DNA of 64,000 nt from Penelope pileata (taxonomy: Eukaryota > Chordata > Aves > Galliformes > Cracidae). The notes under the pieces are model-generated. The model searched no databases. It worked only from the letters and a program-made list of their open reading frames with translations, and was not told the DNA's origin. The stretch lies in NCBI GenBank assembly GCA_013396635.1, contig WBMW01005484.1:186001-250000 (forward strand). The letters are read 5' to 3'. A program made the position numbers and the translations under genes. Shown in pieces: positions 12,314 to 25,180 of the stretch (the first letter of the stretch is position 1; every line of letters starts with the position of its first letter).

Positions 12314-15300
12314 TGAGAGCTCTGATCAGTAAAGTGTTAAATTAAATAGAGGACATCATGACAGAAAATGTACTCTGGATCTCACTTTTAATATTCCAAA
12401 AATGCAGTCATCTTTTACAATATAGCACATGAATGTTCTGCACAAATGATGGCTGCCTTGAGTGTGATCAAAATCATAACATCTTGTTAATGTTCCTCTG
12501 AACATTAAAGTAATAAACTATATTCCCAGTTCCTGACATGTCAGAAATTGAGTCTTCCTTACAAAGTCCATAGTAGGAGACACTCAAATTAGACTTCTGA
12601 AATTGTTGTTTTTATAAGAATATCAATTCAGCAAAATTTTCTTCATTAAGGTCTTGGTTAAAATAAAAGAAAAAAAAAAAGCTGAGTTGTTTGAAAAGGA
12701 AAATATCTGGTTTAAGGATCCAAGAAATTAAGGCTTGTGCTCAATTTTGTCCTGTGAGAAAACAAATCTGTCACAGTGAGTGATCCAATCAGTTTCTCAG
12801 AACAAAATGTATCACTGAGGACAAAATAGCATTATTTTCATTTTGGAACTTTATGGTTATTAATTCTGTAGTGTCTATTGAACATAGATATTATTTTGCG
12901 TCATTTTGACTTCGGAAAAGTGCCAGTGAATCAAATATCAGACTTCAACAGAACAGCTCTGGTTATTCTGGAGAGGGTCACTTGTACCTCTGTGGCTCAT
13001 TTAGTTTTCATGAAGTTTGGACTCCAAGACTACAGAAAGATTCTTTTATTTCTTTTCCCCTCAGAATTAGATGACTGTTTTTATCTCTTCTCCTAAAGGA
13101 CTTTGAGCTCAGTTGAGATTAATCTACCATCAGCTCTTCTTGACTGTGGGTAATATTATGCTTTCACTGGAAATGGTCAGAATTGCAGTTGATATATGCT
13201 CCCAACTTTCAAGCAGATATGCAAAGACAGACAACATCTGCAACAAATTCAAAATTTTTCTTTAGGTGCGTGACATGCATTGTAGACTTTAGCTGATTGC
13301 TTGTTTGGTGTAGTTCGACTGTATTTAGGTGTATTTTGTTTGCAGTATGAAAGCTAAATCAACTGTACTTATATGGAATATCAAACAATACTAACATAGC
13401 TGAACATCATATTTCCTTATGAATAACCTAGTTTTGGTGCATCATAGGTACAGCACCTTGGACTGCATGTGCAAATTTTAGAATACGATATTATCAGAGG
13501 CCAGTTTGAAATGTATAAACCCCAGAGAAAAATGTGGATACCTTTCCCACTCACAGTAAAGACTGCTCATAAGAATTAATGCAGTAGATTCCACACTGTC
13601 TGGAGCTAGAGAGTATACAGGAAAAGAAAAAAAAATCAACATTTCAGCATTATTACTTCTGGATTAGAGGAAAAAAAGCTATTAAATTTCCATGCTGAAT
13701 TTCCTTTGGGATTCCTTACAGAGGGGGTCTGTTGCTTTGCGGCAGGCCTAAAAAGCATTCAAGCAGAGTATGATTATTTTATGACAGACTGAAAAAAAGA
13801 TCTTTAGATTAATTACCGCCTGAATATATGAAATAACAAAACAAAGTGGGCTTTATTAATCAAAAGATAGAGGAATTGCTGAAGACCTTTCTGTGTCTTC
13901 CCAGCAAATTTTGTTACCCAGCTGTTTTCACCCATAATTTTGGTATGGCCTTTTTCAGGTTAACTACTGTAGCAGTGAGTCATTTTCATTTTCTTTTATA
14001 AAACAAGAAGAAAGTGAGACAGTTAATTAGTCAAATCACCCTTCTTTTGATGCAGCAGCAAGGCTAGAATCCAATTAAAAAGGCATCATAGGACTACTGT
14101 TCGGCAGAGTGGTTGCTGAGAGAGGAGTCCGGGGTGGACAGGCTACACTTTCCTGCCAATAGGTCAATCTGATAGCACAGACCACTCTCCTATGAAGACA
14201 GCAAAAGCCTGATAGTGTTCAGGATGATGAAATGCTAGGTGTCTTAATGTAAATTAACCGGTGGCTCACTTTCCAAAGGATCAAGTTTTGTTTTGAGAGG
14301 AAGTTTTCTTTTAAGTCACCCAAGAAAACAATCAGGGTGATATCACTACTTTGAGAGATCACCTTATATAGAAAGCAGTTCGCAAAAAGGCTAATGCAAA
14401 GTGATGATTCATAACCGTAACTCTGTAAGGTAGATTTATATAGCAGACTGTGAGTGAATCCATAATAGGTCAGATGTCTCTGGCCTATTTTTCTGGTGGT
14501 TTGTTTCTAGGATTTCCAGTCAACAATTCTGAGAAAAAGCAACTGAGTAACATAAGAGATGGTCTTCATCACCATCATATAAGCAAATGTGAAGATTTCC
14601 TGAAAAACTCAAAGTTAAGAGATGCCTATGAATAGAATAATGAATCACACAATAAAGTCCCTAGTAACTCATAACTCAAGAAGTATCACTGAAGGTATGA
14701 TTTCGTTTCTTCAATTTCTTTTAAATTATGTTTACCATGTGAAGTCTAAACTGCTGAATGTTACAAAAATATTGATAAGGTTGAGTTAAACTAGGTGTAC
14801 TTGATCTAGTTTGTCAAAATTTGGTTTCTGATTCTGTATATACAAGTAAAGTTAACATATATTTAGAGTTAAATACTCATAGACAGAGACAGTACATATC
14901 AGAGACTTTTTTTGAACTTCTGGCCTAGGTTTCATGGTGTTTTCTGACTTTGGTGCAAACTCTGTAGTTGCATGTTTATTTATCCGATGTATGAGTACTA
15001 GATTTTCACACCCTCTGTATGAAGTGGCACTTCCATCTATCTCTACTCTTATTTTCTCAATTTGACAATTCATGTATCATACATACAATGCAATTCTAAA
15101 TTTCCTTGTGAATGTTCTTTAAGGTGTATATAATTTGTTACTTCATTTTCTGAAGCCCTTTCCAACCATCTTTAGCCTTTCATTTTAGTTTCTGCAGAGT
15201 CAATTGTGGTTTCTGCTTTGTGTTTTTCCTTTTGGCTGATTGTTTCAACAATTGCTGTTCAATGTTTTAATTTAAATATGAAGTATCTCTGCCTCTGATC

Positions 15301-16183
15301 CTCAAATCTAATTCTAATTCAAGTTGTGGTTTAAAATGAAAGCTATAATACCTCAGGTGTAAGGCAGATAAGGAAACATGAACACTGAAGTAATTTAGGT
15401 TAAACAATCTTTGTATAAGCCCTTTGCTGTAACTTGAGTTGTGCCATTGTGCGTATCCTTCCTGATGCTCTAGAGACTGTGCTGTGAGACCATAATGCAT
15501 TTGCCCAGTAACTGAAATACTGCATGCCAAAGAAAAGGCATGAGATGTCTTTAAACAGAAGAAGGGTACTTTTTAAGCCATTACGAGAAACAGCAGTGCT
15601 GTCAATTCATTAAAAGCCCTGCAGTAGAGGTAAATTATTTTGAAGTACTGCATGTATTTCTGTGCCAACTTCATTTACAAAGTGTGCTTGATGAAAGGAA
15701 GAAGATCATTAGATTTCTGCTCCATGGTCCATGGAAATTCTACAGTGTTTCCTGAATATGCAGCCTATTCTATACATACTCATCCCACACATTAATGTCC
15801 TAGTAGTATATTTACTCAAGGTTTGTGATGCTAGATAAGATACAGCAAATCATTAATCAAAGATGTCTTTCACACTTAGAGTAATGCAGATCTATCTGGA
15901 GCTTTAACTTTTTAAATTTCACCCCAACTTCACAATTTTCCTTCTAAACTTTGTGAAGGAGAAAAAGTTTAGTTGGATTTAAAAGCACAACAGGAAATTA
16001 TCGTAACTTTAGGTGTACATGCAGCTAAAATGTAGCTAATTTGTGTAAGTTATCCTTATTTCTACAATGATAGAAACAGTCAGACACTCTAGGAGGTAAA
16101 CTCACAATGTGAATTTGTTCTTGCATAACATTTTTGGCCAGAAGAGAATCTATTTAACTCCCTCATTCCATCTCTTTCTTCCA

Positions 16184-16283
16184 TATAGATAGATAGATAA
16201 ATAGATATATAGACAGACAGACAGGAAGGAAGGAAGAAAGAAATGGGGGGAAGGAGGAAAGGAAGAAGGGAGGGAGGGAGGAA
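16184..16283. repeat. Compound microsatellite (GATA/GACA/GGAA/GGGA)n
   Basis: The tract steps through GATA units, then GACA, then GGAA, AAAG and finally AGGG units. Nearly all bases are purines after 16212. Such stepped tracts arise by slippage with point changes and usually vary in length between individuals. Confidence 0.92.
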
Positions 16284-16559
16284 ATGTATGATTTTCTATT
16301 ATACACGAACATACACTGACTTTAATATGATTTTTATCAAAGGTATCTTTAGAGGGAAAAAAGAAAAATAAATGCAGATCTGATTAGCTTAGAGGAATTT
16401 GAAATTAAACAACTAATGAATATTTTAACTTTATATGCAAAGGAAAGTTTGGAGATCTTCCTGAGAGTAGATGACGATCAACTTATAGACCATGATCAGC
16501 AGGCAGACCAACACAGATGATGATGTGATGTGTGTTACAAACAGCCTTGTCAATAAAAT

Positions 16560-18590
16560 GTCTTCAGGTAATTTGAAGAAGCCTTCCATATGCAGACCCT
16601 TGTTATTATGGGTGTCTTTTACGACCTTATATCTGCTGGAGAGACACATCAGGGCACAAGTGATCCAGGAGATTTTTGGAGTACATTGAAGATGATACAA
16701 CACAAGCTATCAAGGAACTGACAAGGGGGTGACACTCTTCTCAATCTCATACTTACAACTCAAAGAAGGAGTGTTTGGGCATGTGAAGACTGAGGTTAGC
16801 CTTTGTTGTGACTACGACGCTATGGTGTTCTGGCATCTGCTTGGGAGTATCCCAAGGGAGACTCTCCTAAAGAGCAGAGAGGATCAGAAAAACTGGCTGA
16901 CTTTCAAGGAATTGCCTACCCCAACTCAAGAATGGTCCATCCTCACAAGTAGGAAATGAAAGAAAGTTGACGAAAGGCCTGCATGGATGAACAAGGGGAT
17001 CCTTGCTAAAATCTCAGATATGAAATTGAAAGCACACAAATAGTGGAAGCAGGATCAGAAGACCCACGCAGGTCTATAGAGACACTATCCATATGTTCAG
17101 GATTGGGGCTAGGAATGTCAGGGCTGATCTAGAGTTGAATTTGATGTAAACAGCAACAGGAAGGACTTCTACAGACAAATCAGCACCAAAAGAGTATTAG
17201 TGAAAAGCAGGCATGCTGCTGAATGAAAAAGCAGGGCTAGTTACAAATCACAAGGAAAATGTCAAAGTATTCAATGCCTTCTTCACCTTGCTCTTTACAG
17301 GTAAGATCAGCCTTCAGCAGTCCCCAGCTCTTAAGACCGGTGAAAAAGTCTGAAGCACAGAAGATTTGCCCACTGTAAAGTAAGATTGGATAGAGAATAT
17401 TTAAACAAACAGCATAAACATCTCCATGGGACCTCTTTGCATGCATCAATCAGGGCTGAGGAAGATGACTCATGCCATTACAGTACCACTCTCAGTTAAC
17501 TTTGACATGTCATGGTGGGAAAGTTTCTGAGGACTAGAAAAAAGCAAATGGTATTTCTATCTTCAGAAAGGTCAAAAAGGAGAATGTGGAAAAATACAGA
17601 CTGTTCACTCTCACCTCAATCCCTTCAAAAGTGATGTGGCAAATAAACCTGGAAAGCATTTCCAATCATATGAAAGAGTAAAAGGTGATTGAGGGAAATT
17701 CACATGGATTTATGAACAGAGAGGAAACTTAACTGTTGAACAAAACTAGGTATCCTTCTATGATGAGTTATCTGTCTTGGAGGATGACAGAAGTGCAGCT
17801 GTTGTTTTTTTATCTCAGCTTTAAAAGGCTTTTGTCACTGGGTCCCCTGAAATCTTCATAGACAAACTAATGAAGTCTGGGATGAATAAAGGGACAGACA
17901 GTGAACTGGACTGATCTGGCTGTGACCATGAAGTCAATCTGGAAAACAGTGTGACCCAAAGTGTCTGTGCTGGGACCTATACTGTTAAATGTCTTCATTA
18001 CTGATCTGGATGATGGGAAAGAGTGCACCCTCATCAAGTTTTCTGATAATACAAAACTGGGAGAAGTTGCTGATATAACAGCGGCTTATGCTGCCATTCA
18101 GACAATTCCCTCCACAGACTGGAAAAATGAATCAACAGGAATCTCATGAAATTCAATAAAGAGAAATGCTATATCTTGCAGCTTAGGTGGAATAACTCTA
18201 TGAAACACTGCAGACTGGGGACCAAATAACTGGAAAGAAGCCTTCTGAAAAAGGATCTGAGATAGTGGACAACAGATTGAATGTGAGCCAGTGATATGAC
18301 CTCACAGCCAAGAAAGCAAAAGGCATTCTGGGGTGCCTTGGGAAAGTGTTCCCTGCAAATCAAGGGAGGTAACCCTTTCCCTCTACTCAACACTGGTGAG
18401 ACTAGAGTCTGGAGTGCTGTGCCTTTTTCTTGCCCCCTCAGTATATGAAAGAGTTGGACGTACTTGAATGAGTTCAGAAAAGAGCTATGAAGGTGATTAA
18501 GGGCTTGGAGCCACTGCCATAACAAGAACTGAGAAAGTTTAGCTCTGGGTAGGCTCAGGAAGGACCTTATTAGTGCTTTAAATAGTTGTG
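16560..18590 (+). mobile_element. Long, ancient CR1 LINE (EN-RT remnant), 3' end missing
   Basis: About 2 kb follow the CR1 second open reading frame in order on the plus strand. A decayed endonuclease end at ~16590-16690 reads like 'D-I-C-W-R...GH..SR.FLE'. Next comes the region before the reverse transcriptase: 'ctgcatggatgaacaaggggatcc', 'agtggaagcaggatcag', 'gacttctacagacaaatcag', 'caatgccttcttcacct', 'tctttacaggtaagatcag'. The RT core follows at ~17590-18020 and includes the segment SVLGPILLNVFITDLDDG. The C-terminal part (MKFNKEKCY-like) lies after 18140. Many stops and frameshifts make it non-functional. Unusually for a LINE the recognisable sequence ends inside the RT C-terminus near 18590, so the 3' end was lost later. 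Plus 17961-18149 is an open scrap of this RT; minus 18169-18525 is its antisense shadow. Confidence 0.88.
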
Positions 18591-21114
18591 GTTAATTTCC
18601 ATTGTGTGCTTTGATAGAAGAAACTAACGTAACATCTCACACTCCTGCATAGGCTGATATTTCAAATGTAAATAAGGCAAGAGATACAGCTTCGCACTGT
18701 ACTACATGGATTTGAACCTGAGCTTTGTACAGATTACTAATTGGAAGAACAGAACTAAAAAGGAGAAGATAGTTGGATATTTGTTGTGAAATGTACATTG
18801 GGTAGTTCTGGCACCACAGCTTGTGAAGACGAGTGTGGAGAGCTGGCTGAGAGAACCCGTTCTTACATGAAAGGAAACTGTGCTTCAGGCCTAGGTGGGT
18901 GGATGGTGGGAGATTTACCAAAATCAAGACAGATATGATGCTCCTGAGAAAGGCGTAACAGTAAAAGGTACAGCTGTGTTTACAGTTGTTTTTTGACCAG
19001 TTTTCATGTATATTAGATATTTGACAAAATGAGACTGAAACATTTCGTCATAAATTCAAAAACGTGTTTGAGGATCCTGATAGGTTCATAGACTTTGACT
19101 TGGTACTAAATTGCTTAGCCCTGTCAGAAATATTAACACTTCTGGATAGGAGGAAAAGAGAATCTGTGGGTGCCTTAGGTGTATCAGTGTTGTAAGTGAA
19201 TGTCTCTCGTTTAAATTGCAGTACTTAACAAATCGTGAGGCTGGACTTATGCATCTTAATGATAGCTAGGAAGCTACTTCAATCCTCTGTATTTTTGAAG
19301 CTATAACCTATCTCCATTGTGTCAGGTATATGGGTGGTTAAATACACTCATTTTCACCATTATTTGTGCTTGGATTTATGGCACTATTTTTCTCTTCTAC
19401 CTGAACCTGTATAATCTTAATGCCTCTCTTCAGCTGTTTTTATCATAGCCTTCATGCTCAACAACATCTTGATCAGATAAATCCCCCCCAAGAAAGAGTA
19501 CTATTTCTGTTTGTGACACTGCTGCAGTGTGTTTCTCATTTGATGACTGTGAACAGCTACCATGTAAATCTCCCTCACTCTCTTCAGTGAAGAGCTCCCC
19601 TCTCCTGCTGTTCAGGAATGTGTATGGTGTGTAATCAGAACCTTGATCACCACTAGCCCAGCAGGCCTGTCAAACACCTTGTTTGTGATCTCCCTGCAGG
19701 TTGGCAACAGGGAAAATAACAAGAAGAACTCAGCATTATAAATGCAATTTTATTGAGTGTGTTAAAGAAACAAGTATTAGATACATAAAAAAGGAAGGAT
19801 GTATTTACAGTTTTTACCAACATTCTGTTTCTTAAGATTGCAATTCCATTGTTAATTAGCTGTAGCACTGAATATAAGAACTAATTTCTACTTGGCTGAT
19901 AAATTTATTTCCAGACAATTTCCCTGGTAACCTTGAAGAGATACTACTTTTCTTGAACTTGACCTGTACCTTTTTATATTTCTAATTTTTTCCTTTCTGC
20001 AAAACTCCTTTTAATTCACTAAAATCCTTCATTCTTTTGCTTTTGTCACTAAGATATTGACCACAAGAAATCTTTCAACCTTACCTGGTTGCAAAACCTT
20101 CCCCTTCCTCCACTATAATGCTTACGGCATCTTGATTTTCCAGCTGAACATTCATTCACTGTAGTCTAAATCCTCTTCCAAAGCCAACTGTTTAACAGCT
20201 TCCTGAGCTTTATTGTTAAATCTTGTGCTGTTTTCTTTCAACATCCTTCATGTTCTTTGATGTTATTCTTCATCCACTCACTCAGGAAAAAAAAAAAAAG
20301 AAATAGGAGGAACCTCACATTTTAAGCTTTAATCGTTTCTCAGTGGGAGAAAAGAAGTAAAGAGCGGGAGATGAAAAAACCTGAAGGGGTCAGTTACTCA
20401 GCACTACCTTAAGAAACAGAAGTGGTATCACTCCAAGCTGTAGGGATGGGGCTTGAATCAGGGCTGTCTCCAAGCCTATGGCTCTTCATGTGGGAAGCCA
20501 GCTGTCACGTGGCTGTGTATCTGTCAGTGCACATGCAGGGTGGAGGTCCAAAGAAATATGGCTCAGATATGAATCTGAGAAGGAATAAAAATGACAAATT
20601 GACACTCTCTTTATTTATACAAATTCAAGTATCAGTAAAACTACGAGCAAGTTCAGAGCTCTCTTCACCCCCACAACATCAAGTTCTTTTAAATCTTATT
20701 ATTGCACTTATTTTCTTTCAGTAACATTCTTAGTTTCCAAGCAGAACACAAATGATTTTTTCTCCTCTTTTAAAACATCATTTCAATAAATATTTAATCT
20801 TCACCTACTTCCTGTACAGCATGTGTGCAGATGAAGAAATAAATAGTGCTTCATTTACAATCCTCTACGTTTCAGTGTTTTTTTTCCCTCCCTCTCAGTG
20901 CTTTTTTTCCTGCTCAGTATTTTCTGAAAGGATTTTTCTAGGGTACTAGCTAGGTCTATCATGAGTTGTGTATCGAGACAGACATCCTGAAGTACATTTT
21001 GCCTTAGTTTGTTCCTCCTCAAGTAAAGCAGCACCAGAAATGACTTTGCTTAGAGAAGAATTGGACCTTTTATTTATCAGACAAATCTTCTCTAGTTCCT
21101 GACTAGGCATATAT
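18591..21114. other. Non-coding stretch, nothing recognised
   Basis: About 2.5 kb. The frames minus 18637-18927, minus 19653-19868, plus 20422-20724 and plus 20752-20949 have no domain I recognise and lack a convincing splice or promoter context. An A13 run lies near 20287. Whether the sequence directly after 18590 includes more CR1 is unclear; I see no further match. Confidence 0.55.
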
Positions 21115-21956
21115 TCATAGAATCATAGAATCCTTGGAGTTGGAAGGGACCTTTAAACATCATCTAGTCCAACTCCCCTGCAATGAACAGGGACATCTAC
21201 AGCTAGATCAGGTTGCTCAGAGCATGATCCAGCCTCTCCTTGAATGTCTCCAGGGTCGGGGCTTCCACCACCTCTCTGGGCAATCTGTTTCAGCGCTTCA
21301 CCACCTTTACTGTAAAAAACTTTTTCCCTAAATCAAACCTAAATATCCTCTCTTTCAGATTAAAGCCATTCCCCCTTGTCCTATCCTCACAGACTCTGCT
21401 AAAGAGTCTGTCCTCCTCCTTCTTATAGCTTCCCTTTAGCTATTGATAGGCAGCTATCAGGTCACTTCGGAGCCTTCTCTTCTCCAGACTGAACAGCCCC
21501 AGCTCTCTCAGCCTGTCTTCATAGGGGAGGTGTTGCATCCCCTGGATCATTTTTGTGGCCCTCCTCTGGACACACTCCAACAGGTCCATGTCTCTCCTGT
21601 GCTGAGGACTCCACATCTGGATGCAGTATCCCAGGTGAGGTCTCACCAGTGCATAGCAGAGGGGCAGGATCACCTCCTTTGACCCGCTGACCACACATCT
21701 TTTGATGATGCTCAGAATTCTGCTGGCTTTCTGGGCTGCGAGGGCATATTGCTGGCTCACGTCCAGCTTGCCATCTACCAATACCCTCAAGTCCTTTTTG
21801 GCAGGGCTGTGTTCTATTCTTTCATCCCCCAGCTTGTATTGATAGCAGGGGTTACCATGGCCCAGGTGCAAGACCTTGCACTTGGATTTCTTGAACCTCA
21901 TGAGGCTCTCCTGTGCCCACTGCTCAAGACTGTCTAGGTCTCTCTGGATAAATTCA
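21115..21956 (-). mobile_element. CR1 LINE, 5'-truncated, with well preserved RT C-terminus
   Basis: The left edge 'tcatagaatcatagaatc' is the inverted CR1 terminal repeat, so the 3' end is at 21115. About 840 bp are left. Landmarks in order from the 3' end: 'gttggaagggacctttaaa', 'gctagatcaggttgctcagag', 'tctccttgaatgtctccagg', then coding sequence of the RT C-terminal region to about 21950. It is truncated at the 5' side, as most CR1 insertions are. It shows the best coding preservation of all CR1 copies here, so it is among the younger insertions in the window. Confidence 0.96.
21440..21949 (-). pseudogene. CR1 ORF2 fragment: C-terminal part of reverse transcriptase
   Basis: An uninterrupted frame of about 170 codons on the minus strand, with no start of its own: the frame enters from the truncated 5' side and the Met at 21901 is internal. 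It reads the CR1 RT C-terminal (thumb-side) region: [82 protein letters not shown]. The catalytic palm motifs (F/YADD and the upstream aspartate) are outside the retained part, so no RT activity is possible. The frame closes at a TAG after 'DLIAAYQ', where CR1 proteins normally continue with 'LKG.YK'. That continuation is present in frame behind the stop, so this is a single nonsense change followed by the rest of the decayed C-terminus. Confidence 0.92.
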
Positions 21957-24420
21957 TTTTCTGAAACTAATTTTCAGTCACATGTCTTGCTCTTTTCTGT
22001 AAATATAGCAGTTCTCAGTCATTAAGACAGGTTGGAATTTTCTCTCACACACTATCCAGGTCAACTGCAAAAATTCAGGAGTTTCCTGAACTGCAGATAC
22101 TTCTTTAATCATCAGGCGATCCTGGTGCCTTGGTCTCAAGACTGACCTGCCTTTTTGCCTTGCTCTTTCCATATGTCAGTGAGTATTGGCTTTTCTGCAT
22201 TTTCCAAATTGCTCAGTGCTGTAGGTTTTCTTCATTTATACTTTTTTTTTTCCCCTGGTCTTTTGACTTACTTCTGGAAGCACTAAATATTGTCCTCTGC
22301 TCAAACTCCTGAACTGTGTTGGCTGTTGTTTTAGTTGTCATTTGGCAGTCCAGCCAACAACATTTTACACACTTCAGTCATGTTCATTGACCTAAAGAGT
22401 TCACAATTCATTTAAAACAGAGCTGAAGGAAGAGTATATTATAAGTCATGAAGAGAAACTCCTTGGAGAAATGAGCTTTAGGAGAGATGCAAATGAAGAT
22501 GGGATTTTTTGAAGAAAGGAACCGGACAGTACGAAAAATCATGAAATCAGCAATGGGATAAGGAGAATGTAGGAATAAAGAAAATCACTAAAGGACGTGA
22601 GAATGCAGTTATAGACAGACTGTAATAGAGTGAGAATGTTGAGATTGTATGTTGCAAGTACATCAGCAATGGCAGGCATTTGGGACAAAGGAGAAAAATA
22701 TATGAGAAACAGAATAGCCAGAGTGCAGCCAGCTGTTGCTAGGGCTTTCAAGGGTTGTGTAGAAAATATAAGTACGGAGATAACATAGATGGCTCATCAC
22801 CAACCACTCTCTTCTCTCTTCTGCATCCCTGAAGGCTACCACTCCCCTCAGATTTGCTCGTATAACTACACATGTAGCTGTCCCCAGCCTGATTCTGTCA
22901 AAAGAATTTGGTTTTAAAAACCTACTAAAACACTTCTCTGCTAGGGTTCTATAAATCAAATAATTCTGACAGAACTAGGTTAAGGAGCAGTTGTGCTTGT
23001 AGGTCTGAGAGAGTGGTTACTTTTTAGAAGAGAGACAGGGCAAAGTTTACAGCCTGTGCATTAAGTAAGATAATATCTGTTAATAGGATGAGATAATAAC
23101 AAGATAATATCTAATTAATAGAGGAGGTAAATAGAAACTCAGACTAGTTTCTTAGTGAAAAAGCAAGGAAAAGAAAAGAGTATGAAGATCAAGACAGAAG
23201 CAGAAGAAGAGAGGAGAGCATTAACAATGGCATAAAAATCTGGATGTTTTGAAGAAGGGAGCTACAGAGAACAGTTTTTAGGAATTTATGCATCACATGA
23301 CTTGAGAGAAAAATCAGTGTCATTGTACGTAAGAAAGGCCTCCATGCAGCAAATACATATAAGTGGCTACTGCTAAGATTAGACAAGCAATCTAAGTGGT
23401 GCCATTTCTGAAACACAAGGTTTCCATTTATGCCATGCTACTGCTTGCTAGTCAGCTTCAGAGGGTTGCTTTAGAAAATTTTTATGGAAGAAAAATGGAT
23501 GAAACACTGTATCCTGTTTCATCAACTGGCTGAATACAGTTCTGAACTATGTATCATTCAATATTTGCAATAAATCAACATGACTGTCTTGTTTATTCAC
23601 CTGCCACAGTGTTCACCTTTGTGATTTTCATCTATCTCGTACAGAAAGGCAAGACATTTTATAAAATGCTGATTCTGAATATCTCTCAAGAAGATCTCTT
23701 GGGAAGCTGCATATCTTCCTAGCAACAACATGTTAAGCTCTCACGTGCACCCTCATTGAGGATGAAGAACGAAACAACAGCTTCACTCTAGTTTACATAA
23801 TGCTAGGAAAGCACTTCTGAGACCTCCCTCCTCCTTAATGTTCCTTCTTCCTTGTGCATCAAGAGCTATCAGTCTCAGTTTGTATATCCACTGGTACTAT
23901 CTCTAATGAAACAGCAAAAGAAGCCAATTTTATTGTCTAATGTACTCCATGGCCCATGTATGAAGTACTTTATATATTGTATATCTCAGTTAAATCACGT
24001 CCAATTCTTCTGGGGCAAATAAAAACGCAAGTATGACCTGTAGTTTCAGTCCTTGCCAAGCTTATGCTTCTCTTTTCTTCCCTGAGGTGTTGTAGTTGCT
24101 TAATAAAAAGATCACAAACAATATTTGCCAGCAACAATGAATATTTTCTTGAAAATGGTGAAATAATTTTTAGTGAAACTGTTACAAAGAAGAACAGCTC
24201 CCCTGACTCTGATCAAGCACTTCAGAAATTCATCCAAGAAGCTACGATACTAGGAACTTGCTTTACCAATGAACTTCAGTGTGAAACTTTAAGTTAGGTG
24301 CCTAAATACTTTGTTGAAGTGAGATATAAGAAAATCATAAGATGTAAGAAAAGGTCCTTTTTAGTAGCTAAGATAGCAGTTTCAGAATCACTTGAAGTCA
24401 ACCTAAATGGAATCATGTAA
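21957..24420. other. Non-coding stretch, nothing recognised
   Basis: About 2.5 kb between two CR1 copies. It contains open frames of 60-98 codons on both strands (for example minus 22663-22959, minus 23189-23416, plus 24064-24297) without recognisable domains. The sequence near 23070-23120 has three close 'aagataatatct' type repeats. No RNA gene or promoter is evident. Confidence 0.55.
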
Positions 24421-25180
24421 TCATAGAATCATCTAGGCTGGAAAAGATCCTTAATATCATCAAACCCAATCATCACCAAATTCGAACAAGTCCACCACTA
24501 AAACATGACCCTAAGCACTGTATCCACTTGTGTCTTAAGTGCCTCTGTGGATGGTGACACTATCACTTCTCCAGACAGACTGTACTTCCAGGCAACTTTC
24601 CAGCCACTCTTCCCCAATACTACACTCATGCTAGGTTATTATGACCCAAGTGCAAGACCCAGCACTTAGCCTTGCTGAATGCCTTGTGATTGGACTTGGC
24701 TCATCAATCCAGCCTATCCAGATTCTTCTGCAGAGCCTTCTTACCCTCAAGTAGATCTACACTCCCACCTAACTTGATATCACCTGCAAACGTACTGAGA
24801 ATGCACTCAATCCTCTCGCCTAGATAGCTGATTAAAAGGTTAAACAAAGCAGATCCAAGTACCGAGCCCTGCGGAATGCCACCAACCGAATTTAACTCCA
24901 TTCACTATCACTCTGAGCTCAGCCATCTAGCCAGTTCTTCACCCAGCAAATTATACACTTGTCTAAGCCATGAGCAGCCAATTTCTCCAGGTGAATTTTG
25001 TGGGAAAAAGTGTAAAACACTTCACTAAAATCTGGGTAAACAACATCCACAGCCTTTCCCTCATCCACTAAGCTGATCATCTTTTTGTAGAAGGAGAGCA
25101 GATTAGTCAGGCAGGACCTGGCTTTCATAAAACCATGCTATCTACTTCTGATCACTCATTTGTCCTTTATGACCTGTAGG
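24421..25180 (-). mobile_element. Older CR1 LINE, internally deleted, with RT palm remnant
   Basis: The left edge 'tcatagaatcat' and 'ggctggaaaagatcctt' mark the CR1 3' end of an older subtype (other copies here read 'ttggaaggga'). After ~200 bp of 3' region the sequence jumps, near 24600-24650, directly to the RT core. Minus 24704-24901 contains the conserved RT block [10 protein letters not shown], followed by F-A-G-D where the catalytic F/Y-A-D-D should be, so the second catalytic Asp region is damaged. Minus 24919-25128 contains KARSCLTNLLSFY, DEGKAVDVVYPDFSEVF (upstream catalytic Asp block) and HGLDKCIICWVKNWL. The two frames are separated by a frame break. The 3' third of the RT gene has been deleted. 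Not functional. Confidence 0.93.

Larger units (their letters stand above)
10659..16559. other. Long AT-rich non-coding stretch
   Basis: About 5.9 kb. Apart from three simple-sequence tracts listed separately (10788, 12238, 16184) it looks unique. Open frames such as plus 12878-13096, plus 14450-14635, minus 14852-15073 and minus 15267-15530 carry no recognisable motif. The block 13860-14100 contains TAATTA-type motifs and few simple repeats and could be regulatory, but this is conjecture. Confidence 0.55.
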
